Shown piece by piece: positions 18,353-26,396 of a stretch of 64,000 nucleotides of DNA; position 1 is the stretch's first letter, and every line of letters starts with the position of its first letter. The DNA lies in contig NZ_JAPDDS010000002.1 in assembly GCF_025950085.1 (NCBI RefSeq), forward strand, positions 1 to 64,000, written 5' to 3'. The notes beneath the pieces were generated by a model. That model was not told the DNA's origin. It searched no databases and was given only the letters and a program-made list of their open reading frames with translations. The DNA is from Luteolibacter flavescens. Its GTDB lineage: Bacteria > Verrucomicrobiota > Verrucomicrobiia > Verrucomicrobiales > Akkermansiaceae. Made by a program: the position numbers and the translations under genes.

Positions 18353-18790
18353 TTAGATGGTTGGCGTTATGACATTCAATCCGGCGTGCAAGGCTAGTTC
18401 TCGCTGTCGGGTATCAAAGGTCATGAAACCGGTTGCCGCGACCTGAACGGCGCAGGCCACGTGGAAGATATCCATCGTACGGCAACCGAGTCTTGGCGTC
18501 TCTGCGCTCAGAAAACGGAAAGTCTTCATTAGGTCGCTCCTGTGTATTTCCGGAAACAGGTAAAGGCCCCGCCTCTGGCGATCTTGGAACAGGCCGATCT
18601 GGACCTCCGCTTGCTCGCAGGTAATTTCTTTCCAGAAAGCTTTCAGACGGAGGGCGTTGATCAACTCCGCCTCTTGGATTTCCCAGATGGGAAGCGGCAG
18701 GTCTTGGCTAGCCACCTGTCGCTGAACCGCCTCTGAACCCTTCTCAAGGATGTAGAGCTTCAGCAGGGCGCTCGTGTCCAAATAGAGCAT
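18353..18790 (-). CDS. PIN-domain RNase toxin, VapC-like
   Basis: A 145-residue single-domain PIN protein. The acidic active-site residues appear at LYLDTSALLK (Asp5), in the helix EIQEAELINAL, at TMDIFHVACAV and at TFDTRQREL, the usual four-position constellation for a Mg-dependent RNase. The start ATG at 18790 is two bases after the stop of the antitoxin gene, so the pair is one operon with antitoxin first. The open frame runs upstream into the antitoxin gene but does not resemble PIN sequence. The cleavage target is unknown. Confidence 0.88.
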   Translation of the reverse strand: MLYLDTSALLKLYILEKGSEAVQRQVASQDLPLPIWEIQEAELINALRLKAFWKEITCEQAEVQIGLFQDRQRRGLYLFPEIHRSDLMKTFRFLSAETPRLGCRTMDIFHVACAVQVAATGFMTFDTRQRELALHAGLNVITPTI

Positions 18791-18792
18791 GA

Positions 18793-19023
18793 TTACCAAC
18801 GGCCTTCTCGATCTGCTTCGATGGTTTCTTCTGCGGAACGCCCCGCTGACGGAACGGCAGTCGCTAGGTGATTTTCCCACGCCAGAATCTGACGAGGCGC
18901 AGCAGGAACAATTCTGACGGTCGGGCGACCACGATTGATAACCTCAAAAGTTTCGCCATCCCGCACCTGCGCCTCCACCTCGGCCCAGTGAGCTTTCATT
19001 TCGCGAACTGTGATCGTTTTCAC
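18793..19023 (-). CDS. Phd/YefM-like antitoxin paired with the PIN toxin
   Basis: A 76-residue protein starting MKTITVREMKAHWAEV from a GTG codon, with the ETFEVINRGRPTVRIVP strand characteristic of Phd/YefM DNA-binding antitoxins. The acidic C-terminus (SAEETIEADREGRW) would wrap the toxin. It precedes the PIN toxin by two bases. Antitoxins of this type usually repress their own promoter; no operator is evident by eye in the 69 bases upstream. Confidence 0.88.
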   Translation of the reverse strand: MKTITVREMKAHWAEVEAQVRDGETFEVINRGRPTVRIVPAAPRQILAWENHLATAVPSAGRSAEETIEADREGRW

Positions 19024-19092
19024 CCCTTCATCAAACCATTTGGGACACGCTTCGTCAAACTTGTGGATTTCAAAATGTGAAACATCAAATGT

Positions 19093-20247
19093 TTACCGCT
19101 TCCCGCGCCGCACCTTCCGCACGAATTTCTCCATCGCGTCCTGCTGGCGCTCGATTTCGGCCACGAGTTTGAATTGCGTGCGGCAACGGTCGAGGTTGTG
19201 ACCCTCGCGGTGGATCTTGAAGTAGCCGTCGCCCTCAAGGAAATCGGTGAGGAAACGCATCCCGGTCTCGAAGGTGATGAGCTTGCCGCTGAAGGCGAGG
19301 TGCTCGACCTCGGCGTCATTCAGGAAATCATCCGCCGCGTCGAGATAGCCATCCACCAGCGCCTCGAACATCGGCATCTGCATCACCACCTTGGAAAGAT
19401 CCTGCTCATCCTCCGCCGCCGGACTGGTGGCGGTGCGGACCAGATCCCCGAAGTCGTAGAGCGAGGCGCCGGGCATCACGGTGTCGAGGTCGATGACGCA
19501 CACCGCCTCGTCCGTGTCGGCATCGATCATCACGTTGTTGATCTTCGTGTCGTTGTGGGTGATGCGCGTGGGGATCGCGTGCGTGGCGAGCAGGTCGATG
19601 ATGACGCTCACGTCCTTCTCCCGCTGCATCACGAAGTCCAGCTCCGCACCCACGGAGCCGGCACGACCGTGCGGATCGGCATCGGCCACGCGCATCAGCC
19701 GCTCGAAGCGCTTCCGTGTGTGGTGGAAGTCCGGGATCGTCTCCTCGATCTCGCTCGCCGGCAGGTCGCTCACCAGGTCCTGGAACGAGCCGAAGGCACG
19801 CGCCGCTTGGTAGGCCTGGCGCGTATTCTCGATGATGTCGTAGGTGACGCAGCCCTCGATGGAATTGTAACAGCGCCAGATGCCGCCATTCGGACCCACG
19901 ACCCACGAGCGCCCGCCGCGGCCGGGGTAGAGGCTGAGCGTCTGGCCGCCGAGGTCCTTCTTCACGCGCAGCACCTTCCAGTTGATGTGGCGGGTCACGC
20001 ACTCCACGTTCCGCATCACCGCCAGCGGCTCCTTGAAGACCTTCTCATTGATGCGCTGCAGGATGTAGCGATGCCGCGCGCCGGATGCGGTCTCGAAGGT
20101 CGCCCGATAGGTCGAGTTGATATGACCGCTCTCGATCTCCTCGCCGACGATGAACTCTCCTTCGATGGCAAATTGATTGGAAATGCGGGCGATCGATTCT
20201 TGCAGGGCGGGATCGACAGGGTGGACGGGCGATGTGCTTGGGACCAT
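19093..20247 (-). CDS. N-acetylhexosamine 1-kinase-like phosphotransferase (NahK family)
   Basis: A 384-residue kinase of the aminoglycoside-phosphotransferase fold. The sequence follows Bifidobacterium NahK closely in layout: GHINSTYRATF, YILQRINEKVFKEP, VMRNVECVT, catalytic loop RITHNDTKINNVMID, metal-binding VIDLDTVMPGASLYDFGD and GMRFLTDFLEGD. NahK phosphorylates GlcNAc or GalNAc at C1 using ATP. There is no lacto-N-biose phosphorylase or uridylyltransferase nearby, so this member is an orphan and its sugar may differ. The start ATG at 20247 is the first in frame and suits the family length. Confidence 0.82.
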   Translation of the reverse strand: MVPSTSPVHPVDPALQESIARISNQFAIEGEFIVGEEIESGHINSTYRATFETASGARHRYILQRINEKVFKEPLAVMRNVECVTRHINWKVLRVKKDLGGQTLSLYPGRGGRSWVVGPNGGIWRCYNSIEGCVTYDIIENTRQAYQAARAFGSFQDLVSDLPASEIEETIPDFHHTRKRFERLMRVADADPHGRAGSVGAELDFVMQREKDVSVIIDLLATHAIPTRITHNDTKINNVMIDADTDEAVCVIDLDTVMPGASLYDFGDLVRTATSPAAEDEQDLSKVVMQMPMFEALVDGYLDAADDFLNDAEVEHLAFSGKLITFETGMRFLTDFLEGDGYFKIHREGHNLDRCRTQFKLVAEIERQQDAMEKFVRKVRRGKR

Positions 20248-20430
20248 GAGGCGCAGGATTCAGGGAGGAAAGGGAGGGTTGTAACGCCGGATCGGCCCGG
20301 ATTCAAACTGGAATTCTCGCCGAGGTTTGGAGGCCTCGCGCGATCCTCCCGGCCACCGATGATCCGCGCGATACATTTCCCAGCCAGCAAATGAGAAATA
20401 AATGAGATAACAAAATCGCTCGTCCCGCGG

Positions 20431-21111
20431 ATGAGACCGGAGTGCTCTTCAAGCTGCGGAAGGGAAAGCCTTGCAGCGATGGATGGGTCGGCGCATTGCT
20501 GCGCGCGCGTGAGTCCTGCCGTGCCATTCAGCTACCCGGGGATCGCCGCGGATGTCCGCCGCCTCGGCGATCTGCTGGCGCTGGGCCTGCGCGCGGCCGA
20601 GTGGCAACCACCCGACAAGGCGGCGGTGCTGAACCTGGCCTGCGGGCGGGCGGACGAAACGGGCGTACTGCTGGATGCCGTCGCTCCCCGCGCCACCGAC
20701 CTCTTTTACCTCGGCATCGACCTGCGGCCACCCGAGATCGCCGAGGCGAAGGCGCGCTGGATTCCGAATGCTCCGCCGGGCTGGCAGCTCGATTTCCGCC
20801 CGGGCGACGCGTCGCGGACGGACCGGATGAAGCAATTGCCACCCTTCGATTTCATCTTCATCCGCCACCAGAACTACTGGCACGACGCCGCGGTGTGGGA
20901 GGTGCTTTTCCGCAACGCGCTCGACGGCCTGAAGCCGGGTGGCCTGTTGGCAATCACCTCCTACTTCGACCGTGAACACGAACTGGCGATGGCCTGCCTG
21001 GCCCAATGTGGCGGGCGGAAGATCCTCGACCTGCGGAATCCCGACACCCGCCTGCTTGAGGACGCACCGGGGAAATCCGTGGACCGCCGGCTGGCCATCT
21101 TCGCAAAGTAG
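20431..21111 (+). CDS. SAM-dependent methyltransferase, small class I
   Basis: Up to 226 residues with a single Rossmann-type methyltransferase domain. It shows motif I NLACGRADE, acidic strand LGIDLRPPEIAEA, FIFIRHQNYWHD and LKPGGLLAITSYF. The target (protein, RNA or small molecule) cannot be inferred. Three in-frame starts are possible: ATG 20431, ATG 20479 and GTG 20521. The first 30 residues are Cys/Ser-rich and unlike the rest, so 20521 (PFSYPGIAADVRR) is attractive. It is followed at once by a cluster of dispersed repeats. Confidence 0.7.
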   Translation: MRPECSSSCGRESLAAMDGSAHCCARVSPAVPFSYPGIAADVRRLGDLLALGLRAAEWQPPDKAAVLNLACGRADETGVLLDAVAPRATDLFYLGIDLRPPEIAEAKARWIPNAPPGWQLDFRPGDASRTDRMKQLPPFDFIFIRHQNYWHDAAVWEVLFRNALDGLKPGGLLAITSYFDREHELAMACLAQCGGRKILDLRNPDTRLLEDAPGKSVDRRLAIFAK

Positions 21112-21154
21112 CTGCCCGAAGCAGCATCTCAAAGCAACGAAGCGACCACGCAAA

Positions 21155-21379
21155 GTAGCGGGGCGACTGCGTCGCTCCGGCGGGGTGCGGCCCGCCTACG
21201 AAATCAAAGCGGCGATCTCCGGAGAGACCCCGCACAGCCGGAAGCGCGCAACGCTTCCGCTACTCTGGCGGTAGCGGGGCGACTGCGTCGTTCCGGCGGG
21301 GTACGGTCCGCCTACGAAATCTAAGCGGCGATCTCCGGGGAGACTCCGCCCAGCAGGAAGCGCGCAGCGCTTCCGCTAC
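21155..21379. repeat. Two tandem copies of a 109-bp dispersed structured repeat (type A)
   Basis: The copies lie at 21155-21263 and 21271-21379. Each starts GTAGCGG and ends CCGCTAC, giving terminal inverted repeats. Internal hairpins include GCGACTGCGTCGC in the left part and GGAAGCG...CGCTTCC in the right part. The copies differ at scattered positions, several in hairpin arms. The stretch 21112-21520 holds no gene that I can support; these repeats fill most of it. Confidence 0.85.
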
Positions 21380-21520
21380 GTGCCAGGGAAACCATTCGAC
21401 GCTCTCCGTCGTGAATGATTGGCTCGCTTGGCTGTCGTCTTCCCGTCACACCTATCATCGAGAGGCGTCCTCATATCCTCCTCCCCGCCCATCGCCGCTA
21501 TTCGTGGCCTTCGATTTTCC

Positions 21521-22477
21521 ATGAAGAAACGCACTGCCATTTTTCTCTTCGGTGGAGTGCTATGCGGCATCGCCAGCTATGTTGCGTGGTGCTTCCGGGC
21601 ATTCTACCTGCCCCCACGACTGGAGTTTAACGGGAATCCATCACCCGAAGCACGGAGAGCGGTAGAGAGGTGGCGGTGGAGCCGAAGTTGCCCCCGCGAA
21701 CTCGAGTTTTCCTGGGAGAGCGCTTGGTGGAGCCTGCAGCACCCTTGGAAGACATCCACAGGCCAGCCCTTGCAGGCAAGGGAGGAGCCGGATTTCGGCC
21801 TGTCAACGTGGATTGGCCTTGGCCCTCCCCACGCCCCATCCGGCGAGCGTTGGTGGACTTTCTCAAAGACAGCAGGAGCCTGGGATGCCTCTACCGTGAT
21901 GGAGCGCGCGACGGCGAACCACATGAATCATGAAGACAGCATCTATACCCATGCAGCCGTGGCCACGCGAATCGGATTCATGGGGGACCAAGGGGCCTCC
22001 CTTGAGATCCTATCCTTGGGTGGCCCGAGTCCTCTCGGCAAGATCTTGCAACAAACGGAGCTTTATCCGGACGGTCAGCCGCCACTCTTCAGTATCTTCC
22101 GGCATCGCGAGATTCTCGGTAGCATGGTCGTGACGGATACCAACGATCGACAGCACCTGCTCGATGCACTCGCTCGCGCCATTCGCGAGGGAGATGAGAC
22201 AAGGTATCCTGTGGGCTGGAGCATCGATGCGGAGTATGGAATCACTCTCACCATCGGAAATAAGCGCGCGGAGTATCTCATCAACTTCCGCGATGGCGAT
22301 TGTGTCGCCTCTGACCCTGGACTCAGTGAAGTCCCTGATTATGTGAGCACCTATTTTGGGTCCCAGCCGATTTACCGCGACGGCATTGTTACCTTTCTCA
22401 ACATCAATCCCCTCCGTGAGAAGGCCTTCATCGGGATTCTCGATAAGAGCGCCTACCGGCGGACTTCAACTGAGTGA
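21521..22477 (+). CDS. Hypothetical membrane-anchored protein
   Basis: A 318-residue protein starting at ATG 21521 (MKKRTAIFLFGG), with one N-terminal transmembrane or signal segment at about residues 5-25. The remainder is a Trp-rich region followed by an alpha/beta domain (about 175-310) with no motif I recognise. The open frame extends 34 codons further upstream but without a signal-like start. It is less GC-rich than its neighbours and is bracketed by type A repeats on both sides (21155-21379 and 22519-22679). Function unknown. Confidence 0.65.
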   Translation: MKKRTAIFLFGGVLCGIASYVAWCFRAFYLPPRLEFNGNPSPEARRAVERWRWSRSCPRELEFSWESAWWSLQHPWKTSTGQPLQAREEPDFGLSTWIGLGPPHAPSGERWWTFSKTAGAWDASTVMERATANHMNHEDSIYTHAAVATRIGFMGDQGASLEILSLGGPSPLGKILQQTELYPDGQPPLFSIFRHREILGSMVVTDTNDRQHLLDALARAIREGDETRYPVGWSIDAEYGITLTIGNKRAEYLINFRDGDCVASDPGLSEVPDYVSTYFGSQPIYRDGIVTFLNINPLREKAFIGILDKSAYRRTSTE

Positions 22478-22518
22478 CGCCATGGCCTCCGGGGTAATTC
22501 GGGAAGCGGAGTTTTCAA

Positions 22519-22679
22519 AGAGCGGAGCGACTGCGTCGCTCCGGCGGAGTGCGGGCCGCCCACAAAAATCAAAGCGGCGATCTGCGGAAAGCCCCGCACA
22601 GCCGGAAGCGCCCAACGCTTCCGCTACTCTTGGCGGTAGCGGAGCGACTGCGTCGCTCCGGCGGGGTGCGGGCCGCCAT
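22519..22679. repeat. Type A dispersed repeat, one full and one truncated copy
   Basis: The full copy at 22519-22627 has a degenerate left end (AGAGCGG) and an intact CCGCTAC right end. A second copy starts with GTAGCGG at 22636 and breaks off at about 22679 after the first hairpin. The left hairpin reads GAGCGAC TGC GTCGCTC in both. The gap 22478-22849 otherwise holds only a possible gene remnant. Confidence 0.85.
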
Positions 22680-22687
22680 AGGCCATA

Positions 22688-22842
22688 ACAATGCCTACAC
22701 ACCCGGATCGCCGGGAGCCTGGATATTACTCCTGCTCGCCGCAGCCAGCATGGGCACGGGAGCGTGGCTCCTTTCCTCGCTCGTCGTGAAGTGGTGGGCA
22801 CAGCGGAAGCACCCGCGGCCCACACCTCACGCCAAACGTTAG
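22688..22842 (+). pseudogene. Possible remnant of a small membrane protein gene
   Basis: Immediately after the truncated repeat, one frame encodes AWILLLLAAASMGTGAWLL and then a basic tail ending in PRPTPHAKR, which looks like the end of a small single-helix membrane protein. No start codon precedes the hydrophobic helix except ATG at 22750, inside it. It may be the 3' part of a gene whose front was displaced by the repeats. Chance remains possible. Confidence 0.2.
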
Positions 22843-22849
22843 CCTACCT

Positions 22850-24160
22850 TTAAAGCTCCGCGGAGAATGCCTTCAGGCGCTCCACGCACTTCTCCCGGCC
22901 CAGCAGGCCGAGGATGTCGCCGAGATCCGGGCCGCCGGACTTGCCGCTGAGGGCGACACGCACGGGGAACATGAGCTGGCCGGGCTTCGCACCCGCGGCC
23001 TTCGCCGTCTCACCGATCTGGTGCTTCGCGGCGTCGATGGTCCACTCAGGGATCGCGGCGAAGTCATTCGCCAGCGCGGCGAGCAGGTCCTTCGCGGCGG
23101 CATTGCCACGGACCTTCTCCACCGCTTCCGCGTCGAGGTCGAAGGCATCGGCAAGCAGGAAGCCGATGGCAGCCGGAACTTCGGAAAGCAGGCGCACCTT
23201 CTCCCGCACCACCGCGGCGACTGCCGGGTAGCGGTCGTCGACCGGCAGGCCGGCGTCCGCGACGAAGGACTTCGCTTCTTCAGCAAATGCCTCCGGCGAC
23301 AGCTTCAGCAAGTGCTGCTGGTTCAGCCAGGTGCACTTCTCCGCGTCAAAGCGTGCCGGGGCGCGGTTCACGGCTTCCAGCGAGAAGCGGGCGACGAGTT
23401 CCTCGAGCGTGAAGATTTCCTCATCGCTCTTCGACGACCAGCCGAGCAGGGCGATGAAATTGATCACGCCGGGAGCGATGTAGCCCTGCCGCGGGTAGTC
23501 GCCGACGGCGGCACCCACGTCACGCTTCGACATCTTCGACCCGTCCGCATTCAGGATGAGCGGGATGTGCCCGTACTGCGGGGCCTCCGCACCGAGCGCT
23601 TCGAAGAGCTGCAGGTGCTTCGGCGTGTTCATCAGGTGGTCCTCGCCGCGGATCACGTGGGTGATCTTCATTTCGAGGTCGTCCACCACATTGACGAAGT
23701 GGAAGACGTAAGAGCCGTCCGAGCGGCGGACGACCATGTCCGGCGTATTCGACTCGTCGCGATAGTCGATGGTCACCTCGCCGCAGACGAGGTCATGCAT
23801 GGTGATGGGCTTGCGCTCGAAGCGGAAGCGCCACGCGCCCTCCTCCTCGTAGACGCGGCCCTTTTCGCGCAGCACCTCGAACCACTTGTCGTAGATCGCC
23901 GTGCGCTCGCTCTGGTTGTAGGGGCCGTAGTCACCGCCCTTCCCCTCGCCCTCGTCCCAGTCCAGGCCGAGCCACTGCATGCCGGAGAAGATCGCATCGC
24001 GGGCAGGCTGGGTGTTCCGCGCCTCGTCGGTGTCTTCCACGCGCAGGACGAAGGTGCCGCCATGCTTGCGGGCAAAGAGGTAGTTGAACAAAGCGGTGCG
24101 GGCGCCGCCGACGTGGAGGTAGCCGGTGGGCGATGGGGCGAAGCGCGTGCGGACGGACAT
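22850..24160 (-). CDS. gltX: Glutamate-tRNA ligase
   Basis: A 436-residue class I aminoacyl-tRNA synthetase, slightly shorter than the usual 465-490. The HIGH-type signature is in RFAPSPTGYLHVGGARTA at the N-terminus and the KMSKS loop is SKMSKRDVG near residue 210. The anticodon-binding region occupies the last third. It charges tRNA-Glu (possibly also tRNA-Gln where the amidotransferase route is used). The start at ATG 24160 matches the conserved N-terminus exactly. It is divergent from the Mla-type ATPase, with about 97 bases between the starts. Confidence 0.96.
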   Translation of the reverse strand: MSVRTRFAPSPTGYLHVGGARTALFNYLFARKHGGTFVLRVEDTDEARNTQPARDAIFSGMQWLGLDWDEGEGKGGDYGPYNQSERTAIYDKWFEVLREKGRVYEEEGAWRFRFERKPITMHDLVCGEVTIDYRDESNTPDMVVRRSDGSYVFHFVNVVDDLEMKITHVIRGEDHLMNTPKHLQLFEALGAEAPQYGHIPLILNADGSKMSKRDVGAAVGDYPRQGYIAPGVINFIALLGWSSKSDEEIFTLEELVARFSLEAVNRAPARFDAEKCTWLNQQHLLKLSPEAFAEEAKSFVADAGLPVDDRYPAVAAVVREKVRLLSEVPAAIGFLLADAFDLDAEAVEKVRGNAAAKDLLAALANDFAAIPEWTIDAAKHQIGETAKAAGAKPGQLMFPVRVALSGKSGGPDLGDILGLLGREKCVERLKAFSAEL

Positions 24161-24257
24161 GGGACGCGCACTCTAGGCGGCGGAACGCGGGAGTCGAGTG
24201 GGGTTTCGAGCCGCCGTGCTTGCCACCGGCCGCCGGGATTTCCGATGCTCCGCGCCG

Positions 24258-25022
24258 ATGGCCGATCCTTTCATCCGCGTCCGCGGGCTCGAACAAAAAT
24301 TCGGCACCCAGCACGTCCTCCGCGGCGTGGACCTGGATATCATCCGCGGCGAGACCCTCGTCATCCTCGGCGGCTCCGGCGGGGGGAAGTCCGTGCTGCT
24401 GAAGCACCTGCCCGGACTGCTGCGCCCGTGGCGCGGGACCGTGGAGATCGAAGGGGACGACATCTCCGGGCTGGATGAGCGCCAGCTCGCCCCCTACCGG
24501 CGGAAGGTGGGCATCATGTTCCAGGGCGGCGCGCTCTTTGACTCGATGAGTGTGGGTGAAAACGTCGCCTTCCCCCTGCTGGAGGCGGGGGAAAGGAAGG
24601 GCGTGCGCGAGCGGGTGGCGGAGGCGCTGGAAATCGTCCGCCTGCCTGGCCAGGAGAAGAAAATGCCGTCCGAGCTCTCCGGCGGCATGCGGAAGCGCGT
24701 GGCGCTCGCCCGCGCCGTGGTGGACCGCCCCGCCTGCGTGCTCTACGACGAGCCGCACGCCGGGCTCGACCCCGTCACGGCCGACTCCATCGACCACCTG
24801 ATCAAGAACCTCCAGACCGGCCATGGTATGACGAATGTGGTGGTGACCCACGAGATGCGCAGCGTCTTCCACATCGCGGACCGCGTCGTCTTCCTCCAGG
24901 AGGGACGCATCCACTGGATCGGTGGGCCGGACGAGCTGCGGGCCACGCAGGACCCCCTGCTGCGGAATTTCATCGATGGAAACTCCGGGGAGCCTTGGCC
25001 CGGATCGACCTTGCGCGCGTGA
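24258..25022 (+). CDS. mlaF: Phospholipid-trafficking ABC transporter ATPase, MlaF-like
   Basis: A 254-residue ABC ATPase with Walker A LGGSGGGKSVLLKH, signature ELSGGMRKRVALARA, Walker B VLYDEPHAGLDPVT and H-loop VVTHEMRS. The GMRKR signature and VLLKHLPGLLRP belong to the MlaF/Ttg2A group that powers lipid exchange between inner and outer membranes. The start ATG at 24258 (MADPFIRVRGLEQKFG) is preferred over the open upstream frame. It is followed 27 bases later by its MCE partner. No MlaE permease gene is adjacent, which is unusual. Confidence 0.9.
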   Translation: MADPFIRVRGLEQKFGTQHVLRGVDLDIIRGETLVILGGSGGGKSVLLKHLPGLLRPWRGTVEIEGDDISGLDERQLAPYRRKVGIMFQGGALFDSMSVGENVAFPLLEAGERKGVRERVAEALEIVRLPGQEKKMPSELSGGMRKRVALARAVVDRPACVLYDEPHAGLDPVTADSIDHLIKNLQTGHGMTNVVVTHEMRSVFHIADRVVFLQEGRIHWIGGPDELRATQDPLLRNFIDGNSGEPWPGSTLRA

Positions 25023-25049
25023 CCCGGTCCGTGGATGCTATCTCCACAC

Positions 25050-26054
25050 ATGGGAGAATCGTCCAGGAAGACGGAACTCTGGGTCGGGCTGTTTGTCTTC
25101 ATCGGCCTCACCCTGCTCGGCGCGCTGGTCGTCCAGTTCGGCCGCTTCGGCGACCGGCTGCACGGGAAGTATCAGGTGATGGTCGTCTTTGACGATGCCT
25201 CCGGCCTCATCAAGGGCTCGGAGATCCGCATGGGCGGTGCCCGCATCGGCAAGGTGGAGGAGCACCCCGAGCTGAACTCCGACGTGAAGGTGCAGGTGGT
25301 GATGAGCATCAACGAGGCGATCCACATCCCGGAGAAGTCGATGATCCAGATCGCCTCCGCCACCCTGCTCGGGGACAAGATGATCGTCATCACCCCGCCT
25401 CCCTCGCGGGAATCCACCGGCCGCTACATCGAGCCCGGCTCCGTGGTGCGCGGCGGCGGTCCCTCCGGCCTGGACGCCATCCAGAACAATGCCGAGTCGA
25501 TCAGCCGCGACGCCCGCATCCTGATGGAGGACGCCGGCGTGACCTTCAAGAAGGTGGACGCCGCGGTGGACGACATCCGCGCCGTGACCTCCCGGCTCGT
25601 CGCCACGCTCGACAAAGTGAACGACTCGATCCTCTCCGAGCAAAATCTCAAGAGCATCGACGGCACGCTCGCGAACTTCGAAAAGGCGACCGCCGAACTC
25701 GCACCCACCGTGGCCGAGGCACGCAGCGCCATCGCCGCCTTTGAAAAGGCATCCGCCAGCGCGCAGGGCACCTTTGCCAATGCCGACCGCCGGATCGACG
25801 AGCTGAAGCCCGCACTGGAAGAAGTGCCGAAGGCCGTGGCCTCGCTCTCCCGCGCTGCCGACAAGGCAGGCCAAGCCATCGACCGCGCCGAGCAAGGCGA
25901 CGGCCTGCTGGGCACCCTGGCCTACGACCGCGATGTCTCCGACGACGCGAAGGTCTTCATCCGCAACCTCCGCCAGCAAGGCATCCTCCGCTACCGCGAC
26001 AAGGAAACGCCCCAGGACGACCCGCGGAACCGTTTCCGGGGGAGACGGCGGTGA
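25050..26054 (+). CDS. mlaD: MCE-family lipid-binding protein, MlaD-like
   Basis: A 334-residue protein with one N-terminal transmembrane helix (ELWVGLFVFIGLTLLGAL) and an MCE domain at about residues 35-115 (FDDASGLIKGSEIRMGGARIGKVE). A long, Ala-rich, coiled-coil-prone C-terminal part extends to about 290 and may form a helical conduit as in the MlaD/PqiB families. It would pair with the ATPase upstream for lipid transport across the periplasm. The start ATG at 25050 is preferred to 25035. The C-terminal tail is strongly basic. Confidence 0.88.
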   Translation: MGESSRKTELWVGLFVFIGLTLLGALVVQFGRFGDRLHGKYQVMVVFDDASGLIKGSEIRMGGARIGKVEEHPELNSDVKVQVVMSINEAIHIPEKSMIQIASATLLGDKMIVITPPPSRESTGRYIEPGSVVRGGGPSGLDAIQNNAESISRDARILMEDAGVTFKKVDAAVDDIRAVTSRLVATLDKVNDSILSEQNLKSIDGTLANFEKATAELAPTVAEARSAIAAFEKASASAQGTFANADRRIDELKPALEEVPKAVASLSRAADKAGQAIDRAEQGDGLLGTLAYDRDVSDDAKVFIRNLRQQGILRYRDKETPQDDPRNRFRGRRR

Positions 26055-26067
26055 TACATCCCCTCAC

Positions 26068-26131
26068 GTAGCGGAACGACTTCGTCGTTCCGGCAGGGTG
26101 CGGTCCGCCATCCCCAGCAAACCTCCGCTAC
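26068..26131. repeat. Type A dispersed repeat, shortened copy
   Basis: The 64-bp element begins GTAGCGG and ends CCGCTAC like the copies near 21.2 and 22.5 kb, but its middle is reduced. The left hairpin is GGAACGAC TTC GTCGTTCC; relative to the other copies the arm changes on both sides, so pairing is kept. It lies 14 bases after the MCE gene. Confidence 0.8.
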
Positions 26132-26138
26132 GAAGACT

Positions 26139-26245
26139 GTAGCTGGGCCATCTTGGCCCAGTCCGGTGAGAGGGCGTCCCGCCCTCTCCTATAGAGCCGG
26201 GGCGAGACGCCCCGGCAACGGACTGGAGCGAAACGCTCCAGCTAC
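26139..26245. repeat. Five-stem cruciform repeat (type B) bounded by GTAGCTGG/CCAGCTAC
   Basis: A 107-bp element with nested perfect stems. The outer ends GTAGCTGG and CCAGCTAC pair. Hairpin TGGGCC/GGCCCA follows at 26144-26160. A closing stem CAGTCCG/CGGACTG (26159-26165 with 26219-26225) encloses GAGAGGGCG/CGCCCTCTC (26168-26188) and CCGGGGCG/CGCCCCGG (26197-26215). A last hairpin CTGGAGCG/CGCTCCAG occupies 26223-26241. It shares the GTAGC...GCTAC ends with type A. The gap 26055-26396 contains these two repeats and no supported gene. Confidence 0.85.
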
Positions 26246-26396
26246 AGAGCTGGCAACGAATGCCGGGAACCGCGCCAAACACTTCTCACGGCAGTGCGGA
26301 CCAAAGATATCCCCACGCCACGCAGAAGCGTGCGGCCCATCCGCTAAAACCAATCCGCCACGTGACAGCAGCCTTCCCGCTGCTACTTTCCCGCTC

